A stretch of 64,000 nt of DNA from NCBI GenBank assembly GCA_017857395.1, contig JAFMDF010000002.1:1-64000 (forward strand). Direction: 5' to 3'. The translations under genes were made by a program, and so were the position numbers. Below the pieces are notes generated by a model. It ran no database searches. It was given only the letters and a program-made list of their open reading frames with translations, and was not told where the DNA came from. Positions 27,190-36,932 of the stretch are shown here, one piece after another. The first letter of the stretch is position 1. The number at the start of each line of letters is the position of its first letter. Source of the DNA: Bacteroidota bacterium (GTDB taxonomy: Bacteria > Bacteroidota > Bacteroidia > Chitinophagales > Saprospiraceae).

Positions 27190-28146
27190 CTAGTAAACCT
27201 TTTCGACAATTCGTTTGATTGTGTCCACATCTCCCATTGTATAATAATGCAAACAAGGAGCACCTTTGGCTTTTAGTTCTTTAGATTGATGAATCAACCA
27301 TTCAACACCTACTTCCTTTCTAGCTTTTCCATCCTTAGCGGCTACAATTGCGGCTGCTAATTCTTGAGGTAAATCCAAATGAAATAATCTTGGAATTGAA
27401 TTTAGTTGATATTTCTTGGTTAATGGCTTAAGTCCTGGCACAATTGGTACATTAATACCCATTGCCCTGCATTTATCTACAAATTCAAAATAGTACTTAT
27501 TATCAAAAAACATTTGGGTGACGATATAATTCGCTCCAGCATCTACTTTTTGTTTGGCAAATGCTAAATCACTTTCTAAATTTGGCGCTTCAAAATGTTT
27601 TTCTGGATAACCTGCTATACCGATGCAAAAATTGGTTTTTTCTCCATTTTCAATATTATCATCTAAATATTTTCCATTGTTCATATCCTCAATCTGCTTC
27701 ACCATATCTATTGCATAAGGATGTCCGTCTTTTTCTGGAATAAATTTACCATCAAATTTTCTTGCATCGCCTCTTAATGCTAAGACATTATTAATATCGA
27801 GAAAATTTAAATCAATTAATACATTTTCCGTTTCTTCTTTCGTAAAACCACCGCAAATTAAATGAGGCACTGCATCTACGCCATAGCGGTGCATAATAGC
27901 TGCACAAATACCTACTGTCCCAGGTCGTTTGCGAATGGCTGTTTTTTCATAATAGCCCGTTGTTTTTTTGACATAAACAAATTCCTCTCGGTGATAAGTA
28001 ACATCAATGAAAGGTGGTTTAAATTCCATTAAAGGGTCTAAAGTATCAAAAATAGCTTTCATACTTCCTCCTTTCAGTGGAGGTAATACTTCAAAAGAGA
28101 TTAGCGTATTGCCGTTGGCGTTATCAAAATAGTCTGTTACTTTCAT
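27190..28146 (-). CDS. metF: Methylenetetrahydrofolate reductase
   Basis: 318 residues. It reduces 5,10-methylene-THF to 5-methyl-THF with FAD for methionine synthesis. The TIM-barrel pattern is typical: SFEVLPP at 18-24, PPFIDVTYH, HLICGGFTKEE, LALRGD, IGIAGYPEKH, YIVTQMFFDNKYYFEFVDKCRAMG and PIVPGLKPL. The length is that of bacterial MetF, without the regulatory domain of eukaryotes. It diverges from purD. Confidence 0.95.
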   Translation of the reverse strand: MKVTDYFDNANGNTLISFEVLPPLKGGSMKAIFDTLDPLMEFKPPFIDVTYHREEFVYVKKTTGYYEKTAIRKRPGTVGICAAIMHRYGVDAVPHLICGGFTKEETENVLIDLNFLDINNVLALRGDARKFDGKFIPEKDGHPYAIDMVKQIEDMNNGKYLDDNIENGEKTNFCIGIAGYPEKHFEAPNLESDLAFAKQKVDAGANYIVTQMFFDNKYYFEFVDKCRAMGINVPIVPGLKPLTKKYQLNSIPRLFHLDLPQELAAAIVAAKDGKARKEVGVEWLIHQSKELKAKGAPCLHYYTMGDVDTIKRIVEKVY

Positions 28147-28521
28147 GATGATTTTTTAACAAAAAAATAGTTCAGTTCTGATTTTTGAAATTTAGCCTAT
28201 GGTTGGTTAAAGAGAAGGATTGAATTAGTGATTAATTCTTCTCAAGTATTTATTTAAGTTCGCAAAGATAAGGAATTCCTTTTTTTGTATTGACTGATTT
28301 CAGTCAAAAGTATCCTTTCTACAAAACCATTCTTTATTCATAAGTCTTATTCCTAAGATTGTTTCATTTTTGTATAATTCCTTTTTTAGAAAAATAATTC
28401 CGTATCCAATTAAATTCCTTTACTTTTCACTTCACAGCTCGTTTGGGTAAACTATCTTTGTGCCTTCTTTCAACTATAATTCAGATAACTATTTTAGAAT
28501 ATCCTTTTAATAACCATTCAA
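28147..28521. promoter_or_regulatory. Divergent promoter region, metF / purD
   Basis: Two perfect Bacteroidota -7 boxes face outward: TATCTTTG on the plus strand at 28453-28460 for purD (leader about 58 bases), and CAAAGATA at 28263-28270 (TATCTTTG on the minus strand) for metF (leader about 110 bases). No convincing -33 TTG at standard spacing for either. Confidence 0.5.
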
Positions 28522-29790
28522 ATGAATATTTTAATTCTTGGAAGCGGCGGTAGAGAACACACTTTCGCATGGAAAATTAGCCAAAGTTCACTCTGTAATC
28601 AAATATATATTGCGCCTGGTAATGCGGGAACTCAACAACATGGGACTAATGTAGCTATCAATCCTATGGATTTTGAAGCCGTTAAAAAGCTAACCATTGA
28701 TAAAAATATCAACCTAGTTTTAGTTGGACCAGAAGCACCTCTAGTAGCAGGTATATATGACTTCTTCAAAAAAGATGCTGATTTGCAAGATATACCCGTC
28801 ATTGGGCCATCTGCTAAAGGGGCGCAATTAGAAGGTAGTAAGGCATTTTCTAAAGCTTTTATGGCGAAAAGAAATATTCCTACCGCAGGTTATCGAGAAT
28901 TTACCCAAGCAACGATTCAAGAAGGACTGGCTTATATTAATCAACAAACACCACCAATCGTTTTAAAAGCAGACGGATTGGCGGCAGGAAAAGGGGTACT
29001 GATTTTGAATGATGTGGAGGAAGCAAAAATGGAATTTTCTGCGATGTTGGATGGTAAGTTTGGGGCAGCCAGTGAAAAAGTGGTCATTGAAGATTTTTTA
29101 GATGGTATTGAATTTTCAGTTTTTGTCTTGACCGATGGTAAAGATTATAAAGTCCTACCAATTGCTAAAGATTATAAACGTATTGGTGAAGCCGATACTG
29201 GATTAAATACGGGAGGAATGGGCGCAATTTCACCTGTTCCTTTTGTGGATGAGGTATTAATGCAAAAAGTAACCCAACGCATTATTATTCCAACGGTCAA
29301 AGGAATAGCAGCAGATGAATTAGATTATAAAGGATTTGTTTTTATTGGCTTGATTAAAGTTGGAGATGAACCTTATGTTATCGAATATAATTGCCGAATG
29401 GGTGACCCTGAAACGGAAGTCGTTTTACCTCGATTAGAAAATGACCTGTTGGAATTATTAGTCGCTTTAGCGGAAGGGAAATTGAATGAAATAGATATTA
29501 AAATTTCTGAAAAAGCAGCAACGACGATTATGTTAGTTTCTGGTGGTTATCCAGAAACTTATGAGAAGGGTAAAGTAATAACGGGTTTTAATAAAGTGAC
29601 AGATAGTATTTTGTTTCATGCGGGGACTAAGCAAGCAGGCGACGATATAGTAACCAACGGCGGTCGGGTTTTGGCGATTACTTCTTATGGCGATGATTTT
29701 AAATCAGCTTTAGCTATTTCTAATAAGAATGCAAATTTGATTGAATTTGATAAAAAGAATTATCGGACTGATATTGGGTTTGATTTGTAA
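28522..29790 (+). CDS. purD: Phosphoribosylamine--glycine ligase
   Basis: 422 residues, standard length. The cytosolic ATP-grasp enzyme joins phosphoribosylamine and glycine in purine synthesis. The N-domain begins ILGSGGREH; VLVGPEAPL follows near 70; the ATP-grasp part has LKADGLAAGKGV near 155; GFVFIGLIK and EYNCRMGDPETE carry the metal ligands. No fusion to other pur domains. Two linked genes downstream are for the cell wall, not purines, so it is probably separate. Confidence 0.97.
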   Translation: MNILILGSGGREHTFAWKISQSSLCNQIYIAPGNAGTQQHGTNVAINPMDFEAVKKLTIDKNINLVLVGPEAPLVAGIYDFFKKDADLQDIPVIGPSAKGAQLEGSKAFSKAFMAKRNIPTAGYREFTQATIQEGLAYINQQTPPIVLKADGLAAGKGVLILNDVEEAKMEFSAMLDGKFGAASEKVVIEDFLDGIEFSVFVLTDGKDYKVLPIAKDYKRIGEADTGLNTGGMGAISPVPFVDEVLMQKVTQRIIIPTVKGIAADELDYKGFVFIGLIKVGDEPYVIEYNCRMGDPETEVVLPRLENDLLELLVALAEGKLNEIDIKISEKAATTIMLVSGGYPETYEKGKVITGFNKVTDSILFHAGTKQAGDDIVTNGGRVLAITSYGDDFKSALAISNKNANLIEFDKKNYRTDIGFDL

Positions 29791-29876
29791 TTCAGTTTCA
29801 AATATTTAAATGAATAATAAACGCTTGCCAATTAGCTGATTATCATAACTGGCAACGGTTAACTGGCAACTGGAAA

Positions 29877-32345
29877 ATGACTTATTCCATTCAACATATT
29901 TTAGAAATCATAAATGGCCAATTATTAAATAATGTCTTATTGGATACACCAATAGAACGCTTACTTTTTGATTCTAGACAGTTAGTTTTCCCTAAACGCA
30001 CCTTATTTTTTGCGTTTAAAAGTAATCGACAAGACGGACATCAATTTATTTCGGAATTATATAAACAGGGGGTCAGAAATTTTATTATTACCCAAAAAAT
30101 AGAACCTAAAGCCTTTCCAAAAGCTAATTTTATTTTTGTTAAAAATAGTATTAATGCGCTCCAAAAATTAGTGACCTACCATCGGCAGCAATTTTCTTTC
30201 CCTATTATTGGTGTTACAGGAAGCAATGGAAAAACCATTGTCAAAGAATGGCTTTTTCAATTATTAAACCCTGATTTTAAAATCGCTAGAAATCCTGGTA
30301 GTTATAATTCACAAATTGGTGTGCCACTTTCTGTCTGGCAATTAGGGGAGACGCATAATTTAGGCATTTTTGAGGCGGGTATTTCTCAGACCAAGGAAAT
30401 GAAAAAAATTGCTACGGTCATTAATTGTACCATTGGCATTTTTACCAATATTGGAGAAGCGCATAATGAAGGTTTTGTCTCTAAAAAGCAAAAAATAAAA
30501 GAAAAAATAAAACTATTCAAACACGCTGATACGGTTATTTACTGCCGAGATAATAAATTGATAGACAGATTGTTCCAAAAAAAGAAACAAAAAGAAAAAT
30601 TATTTACTTGGTCAGCTAAAAAGAAAGCGGATTTACAAATTCTAACTATTAAAAAAGAAGCTACTAAAACAATTATTACGGCACTTTATAAAAACCAATC
30701 TTTTTCTTTTGCTATTCCTTTTATTGATGCTGCTGCTATAGAAAATGCTATTCATTGTTGTGCGACCATGCTGCTACTAGAAATTTCTTTTGAGCATATT
30801 CAAAAAAGAATGCTGCTTTTAGAAGCAGTATCGATGCGACTGGAATTAAAGGAAGGCATCAATAATTGTACGATTATTAATGATAGCTATAATTCAGATT
30901 TAACTTCTTTAGAACTAGCCTTAAATTTTGCAGCAAAACGGACGGGTACTAAACAGTTAATCCTATTCCTTTCAGATATTTTACAAACTGGTTTATCTGC
31001 TGAGGTTTTATATGAAAAAGTAGCAAAATTGATACTAGCCAAGAAAGTGAATCATTTATATGCGATTGGACAGAAAATAGAAGTAATAAAAAATTACTTG
31101 CCTCGACATTTTAAAGTTTCCTTTTTTAAAAATACCCCTACTTTTTTAAAACAATTCAATCCGCAAGATTTTCAAAAAGACACTATTTTACTAAAAGGTG
31201 CTAGAGTTTTTCAATTTGAAAAAATTGTCAACCGTTTTGAAGAAAAAGTACATAAAACTGTTTTAGAAGTTGATTTAAGTGCAATTGCCCATAACTTAAA
31301 AGTTTATGGAAAATATTTAAAAGCTAACACCAGATTAATCGCAATGGTTAAAGCTTCTGCTTATGGAAGTGGAGCGGTAGAGGTCGCAAAGATTTTAGCA
31401 TTTTATAAAGTCGATTATTTGGCAGTTGCTTATGCGGACGAAGGAATAGAGCTAAGAAAAGCAGGAATTCAACTGCCTATTATGGTTTTGAATCCAGAGG
31501 TAGCTAGTTTTGCCGCCCTAGTTCGGTATAATTTAGAACCAGAGATTTATAGTCTTGATTTATTGCAGCAATTATTAACATTTCTTACCGATACGCAGTC
31601 AATTAACATTCATATAAAATTAGACACTGGAATGCATCGCTTGGGTTTTGAAAAAGAGCAATTGTCTGATTTACTAGCTCTTCTAAAGAATAATATTTCT
31701 ATTCATGTACAGACAGTATTCTCCCATCTAGCGGCAAGCGATATGGAAGAACACGATAACTTTACACAAATTCAAGTTGCTCACTTTCTGGAAATGTATG
31801 AACAACTTTGTCTTGGTTTACAATATCGACCTGCCCGACATATTCTAAATTCAAGCGGAATCCTCCGTTTTTCACAATACCAGTTTGAAATGGTACGTTT
31901 GGGAATTGGACTATATGGTATTGATGGTAGTGAAATTGTACAGCAAGAACTTAAAGTTGTTAATACTTTAAAAGCAACGATTTCTCAAATCAAACAAGTA
32001 GATAGTAAAGATACGGTTGGGTATAATCGAAGTGGAAAAATAAACCAAACAAAAAGAATAGCCACTATAAATATCGGTTATGCAGATGGTTTAGCTAGGA
32101 AAGCGGGTAACGGAAGATATGCAGTTTCCGTACAAGGAAAAGAAGCACGAATTATTGGAAATGTTTGTATGGACATGTGCATGATAGATGTGACGGATAT
32201 TGCAACGGCTAAAATTGGAGATGAAGTTGTCATATTTGGTAGTAACCCAACAGTAGTTGATTTGGCAAATTGCTTAGAAACGATTCCTTATGAAGTGTTT
32301 ACAAGTGTCTCCAATAGGGTAAAACGTATCTATTTTAGAAGCTAA
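29877..32345 (+). CDS. Bifunctional MurF (D-Ala-D-Ala adding ligase) / alanine racemase
   Basis: 822 residues, a fusion known in Bacteroidota. Residues 1 to about 455 are MurF, which adds D-Ala-D-Ala to UDP-MurNAc-tripeptide: P-loop GVTGSNGKT near 111-120, FTNIGEAHNEGF and NDSYNSD. Residues about 460-822 are the PLP-dependent alanine racemase, which makes D-Ala: Lys492 in MVKASAYG binds PLP and Tyr716 in VGYNRSG is the second catalytic residue; MCMDMCMIDV closes the site. The fusion couples D-Ala formation to its use. Start ATG at 29877; the stop is 138 bases before the parvulin cluster. Confidence 0.95.
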   Translation: MTYSIQHILEIINGQLLNNVLLDTPIERLLFDSRQLVFPKRTLFFAFKSNRQDGHQFISELYKQGVRNFIITQKIEPKAFPKANFIFVKNSINALQKLVTYHRQQFSFPIIGVTGSNGKTIVKEWLFQLLNPDFKIARNPGSYNSQIGVPLSVWQLGETHNLGIFEAGISQTKEMKKIATVINCTIGIFTNIGEAHNEGFVSKKQKIKEKIKLFKHADTVIYCRDNKLIDRLFQKKKQKEKLFTWSAKKKADLQILTIKKEATKTIITALYKNQSFSFAIPFIDAAAIENAIHCCATMLLLEISFEHIQKRMLLLEAVSMRLELKEGINNCTIINDSYNSDLTSLELALNFAAKRTGTKQLILFLSDILQTGLSAEVLYEKVAKLILAKKVNHLYAIGQKIEVIKNYLPRHFKVSFFKNTPTFLKQFNPQDFQKDTILLKGARVFQFEKIVNRFEEKVHKTVLEVDLSAIAHNLKVYGKYLKANTRLIAMVKASAYGSGAVEVAKILAFYKVDYLAVAYADEGIELRKAGIQLPIMVLNPEVASFAALVRYNLEPEIYSLDLLQQLLTFLTDTQSINIHIKLDTGMHRLGFEKEQLSDLLALLKNNISIHVQTVFSHLAASDMEEHDNFTQIQVAHFLEMYEQLCLGLQYRPARHILNSSGILRFSQYQFEMVRLGIGLYGIDGSEIVQQELKVVNTLKATISQIKQVDSKDTVGYNRSGKINQTKRIATINIGYADGLARKAGNGRYAVSVQGKEARIIGNVCMDMCMIDVTDIATAKIGDEVVIFGSNPTVVDLANCLETIPYEVFTSVSNRVKRIYFRS

Positions 32346-32413
32346 CTTGTTAAAGATACTTTAAAGTCTAATTAGAATAAGCGGCAATAGCCGACTTTAC
32401 ACTTATATTTTGC

Positions 32414-32421
32414 TAATTTTG
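32414..32421 (+). promoter_or_regulatory. Possible -7 box before the parvulin cluster
   Basis: TAATTTTG matches TAnnTTTG and would give a leader of about 60 bases to the first parvulin gene at 32484. No clear -33 element. Confidence 0.35.
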
Positions 32422-32483
32422 TATCCTTTTGGTCTTTTGTTGAAAGACTAAAATGGCTATTTATTTTAAATCCTTTTATTCAG

Positions 32484-34439
32484 ATGATGAAGCAGTTTGT
32501 ATTATTTGTTTTGGTCGCTTTGTTTTTACCACTAGGCATCAATGCACAAAATGAAGACCCTATCCTTTTTTCGGTAAAAAATAACCCAGTTCATGTTTCT
32601 GAGTTTTTATATATTTATTCTAAAACGAACCGAGATAAAGCAGATTTTTCTAAAGCTTCCTTGGAAGAGTATTTAGACTTATATACTAAGTTTAAATTAA
32701 AAGTCCAGCGAGCAAAAGACATGAAATTAGACACTATTCCTGCTTTGCAACAGGAATTGGCGGGCTATCGAAAGCAATTAGCAGATTCTTATTTATTGGA
32801 TAAAGAGGTAACAGAGAAATTAATAAGAGAAGCTTATGATCGTTCTTTGAAAGATATTAAGATTAGCCATATTATGGTTTCGCTTAAAAAGAATCCAACA
32901 TCACAAGATACCCTTCTTGCATATAATCGAATTATGCAAATTAAAGGTAAATTAGACGGTGGTTCTGATTTTGTTAAAGTAGCTAAATCTTTATCAGATG
33001 ATAAATCTGCTAAAACTAATAATGGAAGTTTAGGATATTTTACTTCTCCATTTCCTAATGGTTTTTACGACTTTGAGTCTGCTGCGTATTCCTTGCCTAA
33101 AGGACAATATTCGCAGCCAGTTCGGACGCCAATTGGTTATCATATTATTCGAGTGGAAGATGTTCGACCTGCCAGAGGAGACATGGAGGCAGCTCATATT
33201 CTAATTAGGAAAGATGCACAAAATCCTAAAGCGGATATCGATAGTGTTTACCAACAATTAGAGAATGGTTACGCATTTGAAGAAGCGGCAAAAACTTATT
33301 CTGCCGATAAAAAGACGGCTAGTAAAGGAGGATATATTGGTTTCTTTGGTATTAGTAAGTATGAAAAGAATTTTGAAGATGCTGCTTTTGCATTGACAGA
33401 AGATGGTGCTTATACAAAACCAATACAAACCTTAGCGGGTTGGCACATTATCAAAAGAATTAGCCGCAAAGCTGCTCCTGACTATGATAAAGCAAAAGCT
33501 CGTTTAAAAGCAAAAATCCAAAAAGATGCTCGCTTTGACTTGGCTAAAAGTGCGATGGTAGAGCAGATAAAAAGAGAAAATGGTTTTAAATCTATGAGTG
33601 GCCCAATCAGCCGATTTGGCGCTAGTCTGGATAAAGAATTTTTAACCTACCGTTGGCAAGCACCTAAAACACCTTCTAAAGAAGTCATTTTTGCTTTAGG
33701 CAAGGATCAATATACGATGGCTGATTTTACGACTTATTTGCAAAAAGAATCTCGAAAGAGAATGCAAATGGCAAAGTCAGGAACGGTAGTAGATGCTTTA
33801 ACTAGTTTATATAAAGATTACGTTACGGAAACAGCCTTAAAATATGAAGAACGGAATTTAGAGGCTAAATATCCTGACTTTAAGGCTTTGATGCGAGAAT
33901 ATGAAGAAGGTATTTTATTATTTGAAATTACTAAGAAGGAAGTTTGGGACAAAGCTTCTCAAGATACAACTGGTTTAAGGAATTTCTACCAAAAAAATAA
34001 GCAAAAATATAAGTGGGGCAAACGAGCGGTGGTTAGTACTTATACATTAAATGATGCGGCTCACTTATCGGATAAAGTTGGCAAGTTTGCACAGAAGAAT
34101 GATCCTGCTGCTGTTCTGGCGAAGTATAATAAAGATGGAAAAGAACCAGTCTCTCAACAAGAGACAATTGTAGAGCGAGGCCGAAATAAAAAAATAGACG
34201 CTTTAGATTGGAAACCGGGAGCACTTTCTAAAATGGAAATGGATAGAAAGAATAAAAAAATCACTTTTATGAAAGTGGAAAAAATTCTTGACCCTAGTAC
34301 TAAAAAATTAAATGAAGCGAGAGGTTATGTCGTAGCAGATTATCAAGATTTTTTAGAAAAACAATGGTTAACAGAATTGAAAAAAGCCTATAAAGTACAA
34401 ACGAATAAAAAAGTTTTTAAAGGCTTAGTTAAGAAATAA
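32484..34439 (+). CDS. Periplasmic peptidyl-prolyl isomerase, two parvulin domains
   Basis: 651 residues with a signal peptide ending near GINAQ (about 22). An N-terminal helical chaperone part is followed by two parvulin domains, starting about 130 (DIKISHIMVSL) and about 238 (MEAAHILIRKD), each ending in the GWHIIK or GYHIIR pattern, then a long Lys-rich C-terminal region of unclear fold. Such proteins aid outer-membrane protein folding. First of three linked genes; gaps of 96 and 18 bases follow. Confidence 0.88.
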   Translation: MMKQFVLFVLVALFLPLGINAQNEDPILFSVKNNPVHVSEFLYIYSKTNRDKADFSKASLEEYLDLYTKFKLKVQRAKDMKLDTIPALQQELAGYRKQLADSYLLDKEVTEKLIREAYDRSLKDIKISHIMVSLKKNPTSQDTLLAYNRIMQIKGKLDGGSDFVKVAKSLSDDKSAKTNNGSLGYFTSPFPNGFYDFESAAYSLPKGQYSQPVRTPIGYHIIRVEDVRPARGDMEAAHILIRKDAQNPKADIDSVYQQLENGYAFEEAAKTYSADKKTASKGGYIGFFGISKYEKNFEDAAFALTEDGAYTKPIQTLAGWHIIKRISRKAAPDYDKAKARLKAKIQKDARFDLAKSAMVEQIKRENGFKSMSGPISRFGASLDKEFLTYRWQAPKTPSKEVIFALGKDQYTMADFTTYLQKESRKRMQMAKSGTVVDALTSLYKDYVTETALKYEERNLEAKYPDFKALMREYEEGILLFEITKKEVWDKASQDTTGLRNFYQKNKQKYKWGKRAVVSTYTLNDAAHLSDKVGKFAQKNDPAAVLAKYNKDGKEPVSQQETIVERGRNKKIDALDWKPGALSKMEMDRKNKKITFMKVEKILDPSTKKLNEARGYVVADYQDFLEKQWLTELKKAYKVQTNKKVFKGLVKK

Positions 34440-34535
34440 GACAATAATAGAAAGTATAATTTACGGCTATTGATTAGTAGTAAACTGTGCAGCTAAGAAC
34501 TGTCTACTCTTTTATCATTCACAACCTATAAACGA

Positions 34536-35411
34536 ATGTCGCTAAACCATACTAGTGTTTGGTTTTCAATTATTATAGGCATTTTATTTTTTGCCTGTCA
34601 AACTACACCTTCCGTTGATGCAGTAACAGATAAGGTATTGGCTACTGTTCAAAATAAGTCCCTTTATCTCTCCGAATTAGATGGGATGCTTCCAGATGAT
34701 ACAAGCCCTGAAGATAGTGTTAAAATTATCAACGCTTATGTCGAACGATGGATTAGAAAGAGTTTATTAATGCAGGAAGCAGAAAGAAATATTCCTAAAG
34801 ATTTGAATATTGATGAACTGGTAAGAGATTATCGAGCATCTTTAGTTCAGCATACTTATGAACAGATGCTAGTAGAGCAAGAGTTGGATTCCTTAATTAC
34901 CAAGCGAGAATTGAATGAGTTTTATGAACGCAATAAAGAGCAATATCAATTAGATGCGCCGATTATTCGTTGTAATTTCATTAAAATTCCACAGGATGCT
35001 CCGGACTTACCTGCAATAAGAACGCTTTGGCAAGCGAATAAAACGGAAGACCAACAAAAAATATTAGACCTTTGTAATAGAAATGCAACAGAATATTTGT
35101 TAGCAGATAGTATTTGGTATAAAGTAGATTTAATTGCTAAGGAACTTCCAAAAGGAACAATTAGTAGTAATAATATTGGAAGTCGAAAAGCCTTTACGCT
35201 TCAAGATAATGATTTTTTTTACTTTTTTCGTTTATTTGAGTTAGTCAACCGAAAAGAGATTGCGCCTTTATCCTATATAGAAGACCAAGCAGCGAAAGTG
35301 ATTTTGCATAGAAGAAAAATAAAATTACTAGAAGAAAAAAAAGAGGAACTTTATGAGCAAAAAACAAACCAGATAAAGGTTTTTCCTTTTGCTCCAGTTG
35401 CTGAAAATTAA
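34536..35411 (+). CDS. SurA_N-like chaperone lipoprotein without a parvulin domain
   Basis: 291 residues. The lipoprotein signal ends in FFAC with Cys21 the likely lipidation site. Residues about 40-120 resemble the N-terminal chaperone segment of SurA (VLATVQNKSLYLSELDGML, then a long helix). The usual parvulin signature is not visible in the middle, so it is likely a holdase or scaffold rather than an isomerase. The position between two parvulin genes, with only 18 bases before the SurA gene, indicates an operon and a joint role in the periplasm. Confidence 0.75.
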   Translation: MSLNHTSVWFSIIIGILFFACQTTPSVDAVTDKVLATVQNKSLYLSELDGMLPDDTSPEDSVKIINAYVERWIRKSLLMQEAERNIPKDLNIDELVRDYRASLVQHTYEQMLVEQELDSLITKRELNEFYERNKEQYQLDAPIIRCNFIKIPQDAPDLPAIRTLWQANKTEDQQKILDLCNRNATEYLLADSIWYKVDLIAKELPKGTISSNNIGSRKAFTLQDNDFFYFFRLFELVNRKEIAPLSYIEDQAAKVILHRRKIKLLEEKKEELYEQKTNQIKVFPFAPVAEN

Positions 35412-35429
35412 ACCGTTCATTTTAATAAT

Positions 35430-36797
35430 ATGAAAAATAGTATCATTCTTGTTTTTACCTTTTTACTAATGGCTCAGTTTAGCTTTAGTCAAGGAGTCGT
35501 CATTGATAAGGTAATTAGTAAAGTTGGAGGGGAGTTAGTTTTGCTTTCTGAATTAGAAGAACAATTTGCTTATGCCGCTAGTCAGAAAGAAGGAGGAATT
35601 CCTCCAGAGGCTAAATGTGTCATTTTAGAACAGATTCTAGCCCAAAAGCTTTTATTGAATCAATCTAGGCTAGATAGTATTGAAGTGAGTGAAGATGAAG
35701 TAGAAACCCAAATGAATGCTCGATTTGACCGGATTTTGCAGATGATGGGAGGCGATGTCACTCAATTTGAATCATTTTATGGACAATCGATTCCTCAGGC
35801 TAAAGAAACTATGCGAGCAGAATTAAAGAATCAATTATTGACGGATAGAATGCGGTCGGAGGTGCTGAATTCTATCAATGTAACTCCTTCAGAGGTAAAA
35901 GCTTTTTTCGATAGAATTCCTAAAGATAGTTTACCTTATTTTAGTTCAGAAGTGGAAGTCCGAGAGATTGTCATGAAACCAGAAGTCAATGCAGAACAAG
36001 ATAGATTGGCTAGAGAAAAGCTAGAAGACATTAGAAAACGAGTAATAGAAGGGGGAGAAGATTTTGCAGATTTAGCTCGTAAATTTTCTGACGATCCTGG
36101 TTCTGCCAGATTAGGTGGTGATCTAGGAATGACTAAAAGAGGAAGTTTTGTTCCCGAATTTGAAGCGGCAGCTTATAATTTAAAGAATAAAGATTTTTCA
36201 AAAGTGATTAAATCTGAATTTGGTTATCACTTTATTCAATTATTAGAAAGAAGGGGGAATTCTATTTATACACGACATATTTTAATTAAACCAGAAATTA
36301 CAGAAGCGGATTTGGAATTAACTATTCAAAGGTTGGATAGTGTAAGAATGTTAATAGCATCTGATTCTATTACCTTCTCTGTTGCCGTAAAAAGGTACTC
36401 TAATGATAAAGTTCAGAGTTATAATAATGATGGTTTAATTGTAAATCCTCAATCAAATAATGCTATTTTTGAACAAGGAGATTTAGATACAGATATATAT
36501 TTTACCATTGACAGCATGGAAGTTGGACAAGTTTCGGCGCCCTTTATGTACTTAGACCCAAGAGGCGAACAATTATTCAGAATCGTTATGCTTCAGTCTC
36601 GTACAAAACCTCATATCGCAAGTTTGGCGACAGACTATTCTAAAATCCAGAAAGCAGCAGTGAATGAGAAAAAGTCTGAATATATCACCAATTGGGTAGA
36701 TGATAGAGTTGAGGCAACATTTATTGATATTGATAAAGAATATATAGGCTGCCCTTCCCTAGGAAAATGGTTAAAAGGTACAACTATTAAACCCTAA
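35430..36797 (+). CDS. SurA-type periplasmic chaperone / peptidyl-prolyl isomerase
   Basis: 455 residues with a signal peptide ending near QFSFSQ. The N-terminal SurA segment (VIDKVISKVGGELVLLSELEEQ) is followed by a clear parvulin domain from about 170 (EVREIVMKPE, FSDDPGSARLGGDLGM, FGYHFIQLLERRG) and a second, weaker one from about 285 (YTRHILIKPE). SurA delivers unfolded outer-membrane proteins to the BAM complex. The gene closes the three-gene cluster and is followed by a terminator. Confidence 0.9.
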   Translation: MKNSIILVFTFLLMAQFSFSQGVVIDKVISKVGGELVLLSELEEQFAYAASQKEGGIPPEAKCVILEQILAQKLLLNQSRLDSIEVSEDEVETQMNARFDRILQMMGGDVTQFESFYGQSIPQAKETMRAELKNQLLTDRMRSEVLNSINVTPSEVKAFFDRIPKDSLPYFSSEVEVREIVMKPEVNAEQDRLAREKLEDIRKRVIEGGEDFADLARKFSDDPGSARLGGDLGMTKRGSFVPEFEAAAYNLKNKDFSKVIKSEFGYHFIQLLERRGNSIYTRHILIKPEITEADLELTIQRLDSVRMLIASDSITFSVAVKRYSNDKVQSYNNDGLIVNPQSNNAIFEQGDLDTDIYFTIDSMEVGQVSAPFMYLDPRGEQLFRIVMLQSRTKPHIASLATDYSKIQKAAVNEKKSEYITNWVDDRVEATFIDIDKEYIGCPSLGKWLKGTTIKP

Positions 36798-36817
36798 ATT
36801 TATCTATTAGAATGAGT

Positions 36818-36868
36818 ATTAAGAAAGCGGCTAGGTGAATGATTCATCTAGCCGCTTTCTTAATTTTT
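36818..36868 (+). terminator. Terminator of the parvulin cluster
   Basis: A stem of 23 bases (36818-36840 with 36842-36864, two mismatches) contains AAGAAAGCGGCTAG and CTAGCCGCTTTCTT, with a T-rich run after it. Confidence 0.85.
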
Positions 36869-36932
36869 AGCCTAACTATTGTAACCAAATAAATAATTTT
36901 GTAATTTTATGTAAAATTTTTGATTACAAACA

